DNA from: Candidatus Aminicenantota bacterium
Lineage (GTDB): Bacteria; Acidobacteriota; Aminicenantia; Aminicenantales; Aminicenantaceae
Length of the DNA stretch: 39,934 nucleotides
Assembly: GCA_030612445.1 (NCBI GenBank)
Contig: JAUWNW010000012.1
Location: forward strand, 1 to 39,934
Direction: 5' to 3'
Shown: in pieces, positions 17,190 through 26,441 of the stretch
How positions within the stretch are numbered: position 1 is the stretch's first letter
Layout: each line of letters begins with the position of its first letter
Notes under the pieces: model-generated
What the model was told of the DNA's origin: nothing
Seen by the model: only the letters and a program-made list of their open reading frames with translations
Database searches by the model: none
Made by a program: the position numbers and the translations under genes

Positions 17190-18163
17190 TGACGAATAAC
17201 AGATTTATCCTTAAATCATCTCCTCATTTTAAAGGAAAAGACTCTGTACCAAAGATCATGTATGCTGTTATCGTCAGCTTGATCCCTGCCATTGCGGCCT
17301 CATTCTATTTCTTCCGAATGAGAGCTCTGCTTATCTATCTACTCTCTGTTTCCGCCTGTTTGATAACAGAGGCCGTTTTCCTTAAAGCCAGAAAGAAACC
17401 AATGCATTCCCTCTGGGACGGATCTGCCATCATCACAGGCTTGCTGCTGGCGATGACGCTTCCACCCTCCCTTTCCCTGGAGATAGTTGTGATCGGGGCT
17501 GTCGTATCTATCACTTTGGGCAAACACGTTTTTGGCGGCTTAGGCGACAATATCTTCAACCCGGCTTTAGTAGGGCGTGCTTTTCTTCAGGTCGCTTTCC
17601 CGGTTGCTATGACAACCTGGATACCACCGGTAACCAACCAAATCAATACTGCTACCTATGCCACTCCCCTCGGAAATTTAAAATTTCAAACTGCAGCCAT
17701 CCAGGGGGCTCTAACTCCGCTTAAGGACCTTTTCTGGGGAAATATTGGCGGATGCCTAGGTGAGACTTCAGCTGTAGCGCTCCTGTTAGGCGCAGCCTTT
17801 CTGCTTTATAAGCGAGCTATCGACTGGCGGATTCCCGTGGGAATTATTTCAATACTGACTGTGTTTACAGGGATTTTCTGGCTTACCGGCCCGGACAAGT
17901 ATGCTTCCCCTGCTTTTCATCTCCTGGCAGGCGGACTAATAATCGGCGCATTCTTTATGGCCACAGATATGGTGACTTCCCCGATATCGCCCCTCGGGGC
18001 CTGGATATATGCCTTAGGAATCGGCCTCCTTATCGGGATTATTAGGCTTTTCGGAGGATTCCCAGAAGGAGTGATGTTCTCCATATTGCTCATGAACACT
18101 TTTGTCCCGCTGCTAAACCGCTATACTCGGCCACGCATTCTTGGTGAAAGGAGCGCGCCTTGA
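17189..18163 (+). CDS. rnfD: Rnf complex subunit D
   Basis: This 324-residue integral membrane protein has about nine to ten hydrophobic segments. The flavinylation site is seen as ATPLGNLKF, with Thr159 expected to carry FMN through a phosphoester bond. GDNIFNPALVGRAFLQ near 120-134 and FFMATDMVTSPISPLG near 254-269 are conserved in RnfD/NqrB. Its ATG overlaps the rnfC stop by one base. The FMN would need ApbE, encoded at 35026. Confidence 0.95.
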   Translation: MTNNRFILKSSPHFKGKDSVPKIMYAVIVSLIPAIAASFYFFRMRALLIYLLSVSACLITEAVFLKARKKPMHSLWDGSAIITGLLLAMTLPPSLSLEIVVIGAVVSITLGKHVFGGLGDNIFNPALVGRAFLQVAFPVAMTTWIPPVTNQINTATYATPLGNLKFQTAAIQGALTPLKDLFWGNIGGCLGETSAVALLLGAAFLLYKRAIDWRIPVGIISILTVFTGIFWLTGPDKYASPAFHLLAGGLIIGAFFMATDMVTSPISPLGAWIYALGIGLLIGIIRLFGGFPEGVMFSILLMNTFVPLLNRYTRPRILGERSAP

Positions 18164-18765
18164 ATCTTTCAGCCAGAATGATCATTGTCTTAACCGCAGT
18201 GGGACTCATATCCGGAAGCCTCATGGCTGTAGTCGGAATGCTGACCAAAGACCGGATTGCTTTTAATAGGCAGCAGGAGATCGAAGCTGCTATCCTTGAG
18301 GTAGTGCCGGGGACAGATACAAGCGAAGAGTTATTTACAGAGAAAAATTTTACTATATACGGCGGGAAAAACAGGGACGGAAATCTGATCGGCTATGCTG
18401 TTTATGCTTCCGGAACAGGCTTTCAGGATATTATAAGCCTCATGTTTGGTACTGATCCTAATGTAACAAAAATCAATTCTCTGTCCATACTTGAACAAAA
18501 AGAAACTCCCGGTTTGGGAGCAAAGATTACAGATAAGGAGCTCTTTCTCAGATTCTGGGATAATAAAGACGCTGGCGGGGGCTTAAACCTGCGAAAACCG
18601 GCAGTCAGCTCTCAGAGTGAATTGGCTCCCAATGAAGTCAATACTATCACAGGGGCAACCATATCATCAGGTAAAGTCCTGAGTATCGTAAACCAGTCCT
18701 TGGAGAAATTAAAACAAATAAAACAAGCAGGCAAACTTATAAGCGAGGATAATGATGCCGAGTAA
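18160..18765 (+). CDS. rnfG: Rnf complex subunit G
   Basis: This 201-residue protein has an N-terminal membrane anchor (about 8-28) and an exported FMN-binding domain. TITGATISS at 162-170 is the flavinylation motif, with Thr167 as the likely FMN attachment site. KETPGLGAKI near 114-123 is also typical. The start is TTG at 18160 with AAGGAG seven bases before it, overlapping the rnfD stop by four bases. It is an ApbE substrate by family knowledge. Confidence 0.94.
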   Translation: MNLSARMIIVLTAVGLISGSLMAVVGMLTKDRIAFNRQQEIEAAILEVVPGTDTSEELFTEKNFTIYGGKNRDGNLIGYAVYASGTGFQDIISLMFGTDPNVTKINSLSILEQKETPGLGAKITDKELFLRFWDNKDAGGGLNLRKPAVSSQSELAPNEVNTITGATISSGKVLSIVNQSLEKLKQIKQAGKLISEDNDAE

Positions 18766-19369
18766 AAGCGTAGGCGCTGAATATATCAAGGGCCTCTGGG
18801 AAGAAAACCCGGTGTTCCGGCAGCTTCTGGGCATGTGCCCGACGCTTGCTGTAACAAATGCTGTTATAAATGGGATTGCCATGGGCCTTGCGACCTCCTT
18901 TGTTCTGATTTTAAGCTCATTGGTGGTATCCTCCCTAAAAAAATTAATCCCCAGCCAGGTCCGCATCGCCAGCTATGTTGTGATCATTGCCACCTTTGTA
19001 ACTATTGCCGACCGTTTTATGGCCGCATTCTTTCCCCCCATATCCAAAGCTCTAGGGCCATATCTTCCTTTGATCGTTGTCAATTGTATTATCCTCGGCC
19101 GCCAGGAAGCTTTTTCCTCAAAAAATTCCGTAGGCCGCTCCCTAGTAGATGCCCTAGGAATGAGCACAGGTTTTATTCTGGCTCTGCTGGTCTTGAGTTC
19201 GATCAGAGAAATATTGGGAATGGGAACCTTCCTCGGACATCAGGTTATGGGAGCCTGGTTTAAGCCCTGGATAATCATGATCCTCCCGGCAGGAGCATTT
19301 ATCACCCTGGGAATTCTGCTGGCAGTCGCGCTTGTAATTGAAAGCAAGACAAAAAAGAGGAAAGCCTGA
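18752..19369 (+). CDS. rnfE: Rnf complex subunit E
   Basis: This 205-residue protein with six hydrophobic segments belongs to the RnfA/RnfE/NqrD/NqrE family. Conserved blocks are NPVFRQLLGMCPTLAVTNA near 19-37 and PLIVVNCIILGRQEAF near 105-120; their cysteines in family structures bind a membrane iron-sulfur cluster together with RnfA. It overlaps the end of rnfG by 14 bases. ATG 18752 and ATG 18755 are both possible starts, with GAGG just upstream. Confidence 0.95.
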   Translation: MMPSKSVGAEYIKGLWEENPVFRQLLGMCPTLAVTNAVINGIAMGLATSFVLILSSLVVSSLKKLIPSQVRIASYVVIIATFVTIADRFMAAFFPPISKALGPYLPLIVVNCIILGRQEAFSSKNSVGRSLVDALGMSTGFILALLVLSSIREILGMGTFLGHQVMGAWFKPWIIMILPAGAFITLGILLAVALVIESKTKKRKA

Positions 19370-19944
19370 TGGAACTAATAACTCTCTTTATCGCAGCCAT
19401 CCTGGTAAACAATTTTGTCCTGTATTATTTTCTGGGTATCTGCCCGTTTCTCGGGGTAAGTAAAAAAATCGACTCCGCTTTTTCTATGGGAATGGCAGTG
19501 ACTTTTGTTATGACCATAACCGCTGTTGTTTCCTGGATGATCAACCACTGGATCCTCATCCCTTACAATCTCGATTACCTCCAGATAGTCTCTTTTATCC
19601 TGGTCATCGCTGCTTTGGTACAACTGGTAGAGATGTTCATCAGGAAAATCAGCCCTCCGCTTTACCAGGCTTTGGGGATCTATCTGCCGCTTATAACTAC
19701 TAACTGTGCGATAATGGGACTGGCATTATTGGCAGCGTTAAAAGATTATGGTTTTGCTAAAACAGTTGTTTTTGGGGTCGGGTCCGGCCTGGGATTCACA
19801 TTGGCCATTGTACTTATGGCAGGAATCCGGGAACAGCTCGACCTGGCTGATGTGCCTGAGCCTTTAAAAGGCGCAGGCATCGCCTTGATCGTAGCCGGGA
19901 TCATGGCGCTTGCCTTTACCGGTTTTTCAGGAATGATAAACTAA
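19369..19944 (+). CDS. rnfA: Rnf complex subunit A
   Basis: This 191-residue six-helix membrane protein has LVNNFVLYYFLGICPFLGVSKK near 13-34 and LPLITTNCAIMGLAL near 105-119. These are the paired half-repeats shared with RnfE. Cys25 and Cys112 are the likely cluster ligands. The ATG overlaps the rnfE stop (TGATG). Confidence 0.96.
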   Translation: MELITLFIAAILVNNFVLYYFLGICPFLGVSKKIDSAFSMGMAVTFVMTITAVVSWMINHWILIPYNLDYLQIVSFILVIAALVQLVEMFIRKISPPLYQALGIYLPLITTNCAIMGLALLAALKDYGFAKTVVFGVGSGLGFTLAIVLMAGIREQLDLADVPEPLKGAGIALIVAGIMALAFTGFSGMIN

Positions 19945-20750
19945 TGGATGTATTAATACCGATTCTCACCATGGGAGCTCTGGGGTTGATCCTCTCTTCC
20001 GGGCTCGCTATTGCCTATCAGAAACTCAAAGTCGAAGAAGACCCTAAAGTCGTAATAATATCAGAGGCTCTGCCCCAGGCAAACTGCGGGGCTTGCGGAT
20101 ATTCCGGCTGTCGCGCCTTTGCTGAAGCAGTAGTAAAGGGTGAAGCTGAAACAAACGGCTGCCCGGTCGGCGGGGAAGAAACCAGCACAAAAGTCGCTGA
20201 AATCATGGGTGTAAAAGCAGGTGAAGTAGTAAAAAAAGTCGCCCGTATCCTCTGTCACGGTGATACAGAAGCAGCAAAAGACAGAGGAACGTATCTCGGA
20301 ATCACAACCTGTTATGCTGCAAATCTAACAGGGGGAAACAAACAGTGCCCCTATGGCTGCCTGGGATTCGGAGACTGCGTTTTAGCCTGCTCCTTTGACG
20401 CAATCCATATGGGTAAAGATGGGCTGCCTATTGTTGATGAAAAGAAATGCACAGCCTGTGGAAACTGTGTGGATGCATGTCCCAGGAATATCATTGAGTT
20501 GGTTCCTCTTGCTCAGAATATGCTTGTTTTTTGTCGCAACTTGGATAAAGGTGCAGCCGCAAAAAAGGCCTGTAAAAATGCCTGTATAGGGTGCGGCATT
20601 TGCGCAAGGGCATGTCCTGAAGCTATAATAATGGAAAACAACCTAGCAATAATCAAAGACTATAAAAAAATAGATCCGGAGAAAATTCCGGCAATTGAAA
20701 AATGCCCGACCAATGCGATTGGACGCGTACACAAGGAAGATGAAGGATAA
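19944..20750 (+). CDS. rnfB: Rnf complex subunit B, ferredoxin-type
   Basis: This 268-residue protein has an N-terminal membrane helix (about 5-27). A four-Cys cluster domain follows (Cys48, 51, 56, 73 in ANCGACGYSGC), then several ferredoxin-like [4Fe-4S] motifs: CTACGNCVDACP, and ACIGCGICARACP near the C-terminus. It accepts electrons from reduced ferredoxin in the Rnf complex. It starts in a one-base overlap with rnfA (TAATG). The overlap with the next gene at its end suggests one transcript. Confidence 0.96.
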   Translation: MDVLIPILTMGALGLILSSGLAIAYQKLKVEEDPKVVIISEALPQANCGACGYSGCRAFAEAVVKGEAETNGCPVGGEETSTKVAEIMGVKAGEVVKKVARILCHGDTEAAKDRGTYLGITTCYAANLTGGNKQCPYGCLGFGDCVLACSFDAIHMGKDGLPIVDEKKCTACGNCVDACPRNIIELVPLAQNMLVFCRNLDKGAAAKKACKNACIGCGICARACPEAIIMENNLAIIKDYKKIDPEKIPAIEKCPTNAIGRVHKEDEG

Positions 20751-21171
20751 CGGTATTGTCATTTCGACCGAAGGAGGCCTAGCACAGGTAAAAGTTTCCT
20801 GTTTTCAAGCCTGTGATGAATGTTCAGCCCACAGCTTCTGTGTCGGTCCCAGTAAGACCAAGGGACAGCTTTTAGTAAAAAACCCTTTAAACGCTTCTCC
20901 CGGCGATAAAGTCCAGATCGAAGTGCCGGAGCAGAATTACACCCGGGCTCTAATCATAATTTTCGGAAGCCTGCTAACAGCAGCACTGGCAGGAATGGGA
21001 GTCGGATATCTTTTTTCCGGGCTTATCCCCTTATCCATACAACAAAGCAGTATACTCGGATTTTTCCTGGGAATTGGATTAATAACATTAGGGCTCTTCC
21101 GTTATTTCCAGACAATAAATCAAAAAAAAATGTATCCAAAAATCATAGATGTTTCCAAAAAAGGAGATTAA
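20740..21171 (+). CDS. RseC/MucC-like protein encoded with Rnf
   Basis: This 143-residue protein shows the SoxR-reducing/RseC-like pattern. There is a short N-terminal domain with Cys residues (CFQACDECSAHSFC near 20-33), a DKVQIEVPE block, then two hydrophobic helices (about 70-92 and 101-120). RseC-like proteins accompany rnf clusters in many bacteria and may work in iron-sulfur or redox sensing. A longer frame begins at 20695, but the ATG at 20740 has AAGGA directly upstream and aligns with the family start. It overlaps rnfB by 11 bases. Confidence 0.75.
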   Translation: MKDNGIVISTEGGLAQVKVSCFQACDECSAHSFCVGPSKTKGQLLVKNPLNASPGDKVQIEVPEQNYTRALIIIFGSLLTAALAGMGVGYLFSGLIPLSIQQSSILGFFLGIGLITLGLFRYFQTINQKKMYPKIIDVSKKGD

Positions 21172-21172
21172 C

Positions 21173-21907
21173 ATGGATAGACGCAATTTTTTCAAAACAA
21201 TACTGGCAGCCCCTTTACTAACCCCTCTTATCTTAGCTTCTAAAAAAAATAACGCAGAATGTGAACTCCTGCTTATTGCCAATGAACCACAACAGTTTAT
21301 CTCCTTGATCCTACAGGAAGTAAAAAAATACCATTCCGCTTCCGGAAAAAAATTTACTTTCCTTAATACTCATCCCCGAAAACAAGAATTGACAAGTATC
21401 CTTCAGCAAAAAGGATGGATACCTGTCCAGAACTCTGCCCAAGCCGACCTGTCACTCTCATTCAGCCATTTACACCAGAAAGCGCGCCCCTCATTCAGCC
21501 TGGTCAAGGGAGGCAGGATCTGGGATATCCGTACCCAAAAACTCTCTTCTCTTTGGAAAGAGATTAATAAAAATCTATCTCCCTCTAATACTCTGACGAT
21601 CGCCTCCTTTCAAAGGCCGGGGACAGGTCAAACTTCCGGAGAATTCATCACTATATACCAGGATGGACAGTCTCTCGCTAAACTATCTCTCAGGCAAAAC
21701 ATTGAAAAAACATTTATAACCGGAAAAGGAAAGATCACTGCCCGGATAGACAAGGGAAAAGCCTGGATCACGGAATCAGCTTGCCGCCATAAGATATGTC
21801 AGTATACTCCTCCGGTATCAATCCCTGGAGAACGGATAATCTGTGCTCCTAATCACTTTTTCATAGAAGTCGGGGGAGCTTTCGGCCCGGATACAGTTAT
21901 CGGATAA
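21173..21907 (+). CDS. Exported protein with C-terminal NusG_II-like domain
   Basis: This 244-residue protein begins MDRRNFFKTILAAPLLTPLI, resembling a Tat-type signal (RR-x-FF before a hydrophobic stretch). The middle is not recognised. The last about 85 residues look like a NusG_II domain, with SACRHKICQYTPP and GERIICAPNHFFIEV. NusG_II proteins often sit in rnf/FMN-binding clusters. It starts behind a strong AAGGAG site, one base after the stop of the RseC-like gene, as probable last member of the rnf operon. Its role may be envelope-side assembly or accessory electron transfer, but this is inferred from context only. Confidence 0.7.
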   Translation: MDRRNFFKTILAAPLLTPLILASKKNNAECELLLIANEPQQFISLILQEVKKYHSASGKKFTFLNTHPRKQELTSILQQKGWIPVQNSAQADLSLSFSHLHQKARPSFSLVKGGRIWDIRTQKLSSLWKEINKNLSPSNTLTIASFQRPGTGQTSGEFITIYQDGQSLAKLSLRQNIEKTFITGKGKITARIDKGKAWITESACRHKICQYTPPVSIPGERIICAPNHFFIEVGGAFGPDTVIG

Positions 21908-21995
21908 GATTCATCCCGGAAATAGGTATTTAAGTAGAAAAAGAGAGGAAGTTATTTTTATTATTTCCTGTCGTAAATAATTTTTTAAAAAAAAC

Positions 21996-22023
21996 TTGAC
22001 AAAAAACCTGATAGGAGTTAAAT
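21996..22023 (+). promoter_or_regulatory. Probable promoter of the TetR gene
   Basis: A perfect TTGACA at 21996-22001 is followed after 16 bp by TTAAAT (22018-22023). A perfect TATAAT at 22024-22029 lies at 22 bp, too far for standard pairing. Either could serve with an activated or weak promoter. Confidence 0.45.
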
Positions 22024-22028
22024 TATAA

Positions 22029-22053
22029 TTGACTATAAAACAAATACAGTCAA
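22029..22053 (+). promoter_or_regulatory. Candidate TetR operator
   Basis: TTGACT and AGTCAA form a 6-bp inverted repeat with a 13-bp spacer, starting at the -10 region of the tetR promoter. A second short palindrome, AACT-N5-AGTT, follows at 22052-22064. The position suits autorepression by the adjacent TetR protein; the binding is inferred. Confidence 0.45.
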
Positions 22054-22065
22054 CTAGTCGAGTTT

Positions 22066-22665
22066 ATGAACGGAAAAGATAAAAAGATGGATAGTAAGAA
22101 GCGAAGCACAATTCTTAACGTCTCTCAGGCTCTATTTTCCCGTTTTGGATTTGTTAAAACCACTGTGGATGAGATTGCCAAATTGGCCCGGATAGGCAAA
22201 GGGACGGTCTATCATTACTTCAGGAGTAAAGAAGAGGTCTTTGCAGAAGTCATTAAAAAAGAGAGCGATTCTCTCCAAGAAAAAATTCATCTGGCATTGG
22301 AAGCCGAACATACTCCTCAGGGTAAACTCACTGCGTTTGTAAAGACTAGATCCCGTCATTTAAAGGATCTGACTAACTACTACAGTGCTTTAACAGATGA
22401 TTATTTGGAGCACTATGCTTTCATTGAGGAAACACGACATAAGTATTTGGATAGAGAAATTCAAACAGTGAAAGACATTCTGGCCGAAGGTATGAGGAAG
22501 GGAGTTTTTGAGATCGAAGATGCCAAGTTAACAGCACAAGCAATCGTTCTTTTACTTAAGGCGGTAGAATATCCCTGGTCAGTGGAAAAAGACAAATTTG
22601 ATATAGAGAATAGTACCAATAAATTTCTGAATATTTTGTTTAAGGGAATAGAGAAGAGGCCGTAA
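22066..22665 (+). CDS. TetR/AcrR family transcriptional regulator
   Basis: This 199-residue protein has an N-terminal helix-turn-helix at about 26-60, with TTVDEIAKLARIGKGTVYHYF followed by KEEVF, as in TetR-type repressors. The C-terminal ligand domain is not assignable. It lies directly before a radical SAM, phasin-like, ABC1 kinase and patatin set on the same strand, and probably regulates that set in response to a lipid-like ligand. ATG 22066 is used; ATG 22087 is a possible shorter start. Confidence 0.9.
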   Translation: MNGKDKKMDSKKRSTILNVSQALFSRFGFVKTTVDEIAKLARIGKGTVYHYFRSKEEVFAEVIKKESDSLQEKIHLALEAEHTPQGKLTAFVKTRSRHLKDLTNYYSALTDDYLEHYAFIEETRHKYLDREIQTVKDILAEGMRKGVFEIEDAKLTAQAIVLLLKAVEYPWSVEKDKFDIENSTNKFLNILFKGIEKRP

Positions 22666-22682
22666 GTTTTTTTGCCCAGAAG

Positions 22683-22707
22683 TCGACCTAAAAACTAATA
22701 AGGTCGA
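22683..22707 (+). promoter_or_regulatory. Inverted repeat upstream of the radical SAM gene
   Basis: TCGACCT (22683-22689) and AGGTCGA (22701-22707) are perfectly complementary. No T run follows on the plus strand, so this is less likely a terminator than a protein-binding site or hairpin. Its link to the TetR regulator is speculative. Confidence 0.3.
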
Positions 22708-22758
22708 AAAGTAGGGACAAAAACTTAAATATAGAAATCATTGAGAGTTACAACTTCA

Positions 22759-22772
22759 ATGAATAATTTAGG
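22759..22772 (+). repeat. Terminal remnant of the MITE-like family
   Basis: ATGAATAATTTAGG is a lone right end of the family, 24 bases before the radical SAM start and just before its ribosome site. No partner end is visible. Confidence 0.4.
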
Positions 22773-22796
22773 ATAATAAAAAAGGAGGTTAATATC

Positions 22797-24287
22797 ATGC
22801 AACCCAAAGTAAAATCTATGCTTACCATGTCTTCTATGGCCCTGGCAAATACTGTTTTTGCCAATGATTCTCTTCGAAGGCTAGCTTTGAAAATAGCAAC
22901 AAAGAAGACATATAATATTCTCTTAGAAAAAAATGGAAGCCAGAGGCCAAGAAAAATTCAGGAAGACAAGTATTACTTGCTGAGGAACCTGCTTCGCTCT
23001 ATCAACAAGGGTTTGGAAAACAAGAGGATTTCGCCTTCTGTTCGCAGAGGTCTCATAAAGATTCTGTTAGGTAATGTACTCTTGACAGATAATACCCAAA
23101 AAAGAGCTTTTAAAGAAATTTACGGATTTCAACCTCCTACTTTTGTGCTCCTAAGTCCAACTAAGCGCTGTAATCTCCGCTGTATTGGGTGTTATGCTTC
23201 CAGCTCCTCTGCCAATGCAGAGAAGTTGGATTATTCTATTTTGGATCGCATTCTGACTGAGAAGAAAGAACTCTGGGGTTCGCACTTCACCGTAATTTCA
23301 GGCGGAGAGCCGCTGATGTGGGAAAGCAATGAAAAAGACATTGTCGATATCGCTGCCAAACATCATGACCAGTTCTTCCTAATGTATACCAATGGTACGC
23401 TAATTGATGAGAAGATGGCTCAGCGAATGGCTGAGGCAGGAAATATTACACCTGCAATTTCTGTAGAAGGATTTGAAAAAGAAACTGATGAACGAAGAGG
23501 AAAAGGCGTGCATAAGAAGATTCTCAAGGCATTCGGGAATCTTCGAAGTTGTGGAGTTCCCTTCGGAATATCCATCACAGCTACACGAAACAATGCCGAG
23601 CTTGTCCTGAGCGATGAATTTATGGACTTCTATTTTGAGAAACAAGAAGCACTCTATGGCTGGATATTCCAGTACATGCCCATCGGGCGAAGTTATACCC
23701 TTGACCTCATGGTTACCCCCCAACAGCGCAAATGGATGTTCGAGAAGGAGCAGCATCTGATTCGGGAAAAATCTCTGTTCATCCCCGACTTCTGGAACAG
23801 CGGAGCGGCTGCCAACGGCTGTATTGCAGGGGGCCGTCCGGGAGGATATTTCTACATTGACTGGAATGGAAACTGTTTGCCCTGTGCCTTTTATCCCTAC
23901 TACACTCATAACATCAAAGAAATATATAAGGAAAAGGGCAATCTCAACACGGCTCTTATGTGTCCCTTCTTTCAGGCTGTCAGGAAGTGGCAGCAGGATT
24001 ACAGCTACATGAAGCCTGCCTGTGAGGTAGGCAATCAGATTGTCCCCTGTATTTCTAAAGACCATCCCAGGGAGGCCCGAGAGATAATTGAGGCAACAGG
24101 AGCAAGGCCTGGGGATCAAGAAGCAGAAGTAGCCCTCAAGGATCTAGATTATTACAAGGGGCTGGTTACTTGCGGAGATGAGGTGGGCCGTCTCACCAAT
24201 CCCATTTGGGATAAAGAATACATCGGGCCAGAGAGGGCGCAAGTCCGTAATGTAAAGCATCTGGATTCTATTCCGTTTTCTTGTTGA
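22797..24287 (+). CDS. Radical SAM protein with SPASM-like C-terminal region
   Basis: This is a 496-residue protein. The radical SAM cluster motif is CNLRCIGC (Cys125, 129, 132), followed by SGGEPLMW (169-175). An extra N-terminal region of about 110 residues is basic and helical. The C-terminal half has scattered Cys in an order like a SPASM domain (NGCIAGGRPGG, NCLPCAFYPYY, CPFF, CEVG, VPCISKDHPREA), so one or more additional clusters are likely. I do not know the substrate. A strong AAGGAGG site precedes the ATG. The neighbours suggest a role in lipid or membrane modification. Confidence 0.85.
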   Translation: MQPKVKSMLTMSSMALANTVFANDSLRRLALKIATKKTYNILLEKNGSQRPRKIQEDKYYLLRNLLRSINKGLENKRISPSVRRGLIKILLGNVLLTDNTQKRAFKEIYGFQPPTFVLLSPTKRCNLRCIGCYASSSSANAEKLDYSILDRILTEKKELWGSHFTVISGGEPLMWESNEKDIVDIAAKHHDQFFLMYTNGTLIDEKMAQRMAEAGNITPAISVEGFEKETDERRGKGVHKKILKAFGNLRSCGVPFGISITATRNNAELVLSDEFMDFYFEKQEALYGWIFQYMPIGRSYTLDLMVTPQQRKWMFEKEQHLIREKSLFIPDFWNSGAAANGCIAGGRPGGYFYIDWNGNCLPCAFYPYYTHNIKEIYKEKGNLNTALMCPFFQAVRKWQQDYSYMKPACEVGNQIVPCISKDHPREAREIIEATGARPGDQEAEVALKDLDYYKGLVTCGDEVGRLTNPIWDKEYIGPERAQVRNVKHLDSIPFSC

Positions 24288-24403
24288 TGTGATAGCAATC
24301 AGAAAATAAATCTACAGACTCATATAAAATGTTTACCTATATTCTTGCCGTTTCTAAGTTTTCAATGTATTATATATCTAATAAATAGAAGAGGAGGAAT
24401 TAA

Positions 24404-24724
24404 ATGCTAGAATGGATGAAAAAGGGCTTATATACAGGTCTTGGTTTGGCCTTAATCACCAAAGAAAAGGCAGAAGAATTAGCGAAAGAGTTAGTTACGA
24501 AAGGCGAACTCTCTGAAAAAGAAGGGATGAGTTTTGTCGAAGGGATATTGAAAAAATCAGAAGAGGCTAAGCAAGAGATAGAGAAGAAGACTGAAACCAT
24601 GATTAATAAGGCTTTAAAGAAAACCAATATTCCCAGCAGAAAAGAGTTTGTTTCGGTCTCTCGCCGCCTGGCTAAACTGGAAGGAAAAATTAAAGAGCTG
24701 AAAAAGGAAATTACAGAAAAATAA
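24404..24724 (+). CDS. Phasin-like / PhaF-type coiled-coil protein
   Basis: This 106-residue, charged, helical protein begins MLEWMKKGLYTGLGLALITKE and continues with the TKEKAEELAKELVTKGELSEKEG pattern of the phasin-related (polyhydroxyalkanoate granule/PhaF-like) small protein family. The C-terminal about 30 residues form a coiled coil with KLEGKIKELKKEI. Such proteins are often encoded directly before ABC1/UbiB kinases, as here. Function is not established. GAGGAGG lies just before the ATG. Confidence 0.8.
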   Translation: MLEWMKKGLYTGLGLALITKEKAEELAKELVTKGELSEKEGMSFVEGILKKSEEAKQEIEKKTETMINKALKKTNIPSRKEFVSVSRRLAKLEGKIKELKKEITEK

Positions 24725-24729
24725 AATAA

Positions 24730-26424
24730 ATGCTTTCCCTGAGAAGATTAAAGACAATCTCTCGCACATACCGCCATTTCCGTCGCTATCAGCAAATCTT
24801 AAGAGTTTTAGTTAAGTACGGATTTGGTGACATTCTTAGCCAGCTTCATCTCTATCAATTAGTAGAGAAAGGATCTCATTTTTTCAGAATAAGCAAAAGA
24901 GCCGAAATAATACCTTTGCCTCGCTATAAGCGTATTCGCTTAGCTTTGGAAGAGTTGGGCCCTACATTTGTGAAACTAGGTCAATTGCTAAGCACAAGAC
25001 CAGACTTAGTGTCGCCAACTTTAGGAGAAGAATTAGCAAACCTTCAGGACAAGGTTTCGCCATTTCCTTTCGTCGAAGCAAAAGACCTCATTCAAACCGA
25101 ATTGAAACACTCTGCAGAGGAGCTATTCTCCAAGTTTGAAGAAAAACCCATTGCTGCCGCTTCGTTAGGACAGGTACATCGTGCCTGGTTAAAAAATGGT
25201 GACAAGGTGGCCGTAAAAGTACAGCGGCCTGATATCTATCGCATAATAGAAGTTGATTTGGAGATCATGTTGTATCTTGCTAGTTTGATGCAAAAACACA
25301 TTGTTGAAGCAGAGGGCTATGATCCTGTTGGTATTGTAAAAGAATTTGCCGAAAATATCACAAAAGAACTGGACTATACGCTTGAGGCCTCAAATATTGA
25401 ACGATTTAGCAAAAACTTCAAGGACGAACCCGCCATTTATGTTCCTCGTGTTTATCATGATTATTCCACAGAAAAAGTGCTAACTATGGAATATATTGAT
25501 GGGATTAAAATATCAGAAGTAAGAAAACTCAAGGCAGATGGTTACGACTGCAAGCTGATAGCAAGTCAGGGAGCAATGCTGATATTAAAGCAAATTTTTG
25601 AGCATAACTTCTTCCATGGGGACCCGCATCCAGGTAATCTCTTCATTTTGCCTGATAATGTTCTCTGTTTTTTAGATTACGGCATGATGGGGCGGATAGA
25701 TGAAGAGACAAAAGATAATCTGGCATCGCTGGTTAAGGCATTTATTGATAAGGATGTTTCAGAGATTGTGAATTTGTTTTTTAAATTCTACCCATCTGAA
25801 AAAGTTGATCTTCGAAAATTCAAGCTAGACACGTGGGAGGTGTTAGACCAATATCATGGAGTGCCCCTTAAACAGATTAAATTAAAAAGGATTTTTCGGC
25901 AAGCACTCTATCTTATTGAGAAACATCGCCTCAAGATACAACCGGAGTTATTTTTACTCGGCAAGGCATTGGTTTCCATAGAAAGCATAGGCAGTTCTCT
26001 CGATCCAGATTTTAATGCTGTAGAGCAAACCCAACCCTTTATCAAGGAAATTATCTTAAAGAAATTTAGGCCTCACGCGATAGCACACAAATTGAAAAAA
26101 AGCCTCTTTGAATTTTTTGCTCTCTTTCAGGAATTCCCAGAAGAAATCAGAAATATTTTTTCTCTGTTGAAATCGGGTGAGATGAAAATAAAATTTGAAC
26201 ACAGGGGATTAGAGCCCTTCATTGCCAAGCTGGATCAAGTCAGTAACCGTCTTGCTTTTGCCATAATTGCGGCGGCATTAATTATTGGTTCAGGCCTGAT
26301 CGTGCTCTCGCAAACGCCGCCTTTGATCTTTGGTATCCCTGTAATTGGTCTTGTTGGCTTTCTGGTGGCAGCTTTTATGGGCTTAGGCCTCCTTATTGCC
26401 ATCTCTCGTTCAGGGAAGTTGTGA
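24730..26424 (+). CDS. ABC1/UbiB (AarF) family atypical kinase
   Basis: This 564-residue protein has every hallmark of the family: KLGQ at 82-85, the Ala-rich loop AAAS at 142-145, the ATP-site lysine Lys163, HGDPHPGN at 296-303 and the DFG-like DYG at 316-318. Two hydrophobic segments at about 505-560 form a C-terminal membrane anchor. UbiB/Coq8 members act on quinone or lipid synthesis through an unusual ATPase activity. No quinone genes are in the window, so the partner is unknown. The gene begins five bases after the phasin-like gene. Confidence 0.92.
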   Translation: MLSLRRLKTISRTYRHFRRYQQILRVLVKYGFGDILSQLHLYQLVEKGSHFFRISKRAEIIPLPRYKRIRLALEELGPTFVKLGQLLSTRPDLVSPTLGEELANLQDKVSPFPFVEAKDLIQTELKHSAEELFSKFEEKPIAAASLGQVHRAWLKNGDKVAVKVQRPDIYRIIEVDLEIMLYLASLMQKHIVEAEGYDPVGIVKEFAENITKELDYTLEASNIERFSKNFKDEPAIYVPRVYHDYSTEKVLTMEYIDGIKISEVRKLKADGYDCKLIASQGAMLILKQIFEHNFFHGDPHPGNLFILPDNVLCFLDYGMMGRIDEETKDNLASLVKAFIDKDVSEIVNLFFKFYPSEKVDLRKFKLDTWEVLDQYHGVPLKQIKLKRIFRQALYLIEKHRLKIQPELFLLGKALVSIESIGSSLDPDFNAVEQTQPFIKEIILKKFRPHAIAHKLKKSLFEFFALFQEFPEEIRNIFSLLKSGEMKIKFEHRGLEPFIAKLDQVSNRLAFAIIAAALIIGSGLIVLSQTPPLIFGIPVIGLVGFLVAAFMGLGLLIAISRSGKL

Positions 26425-26441
26425 ACGGGAGAGGAATTTTT

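Noticed and set aside
23400-24119. Antisense frame of 239 codons
   Set aside because: It is opposite the radical SAM gene, which has full cluster motifs. It shows no family resemblance.
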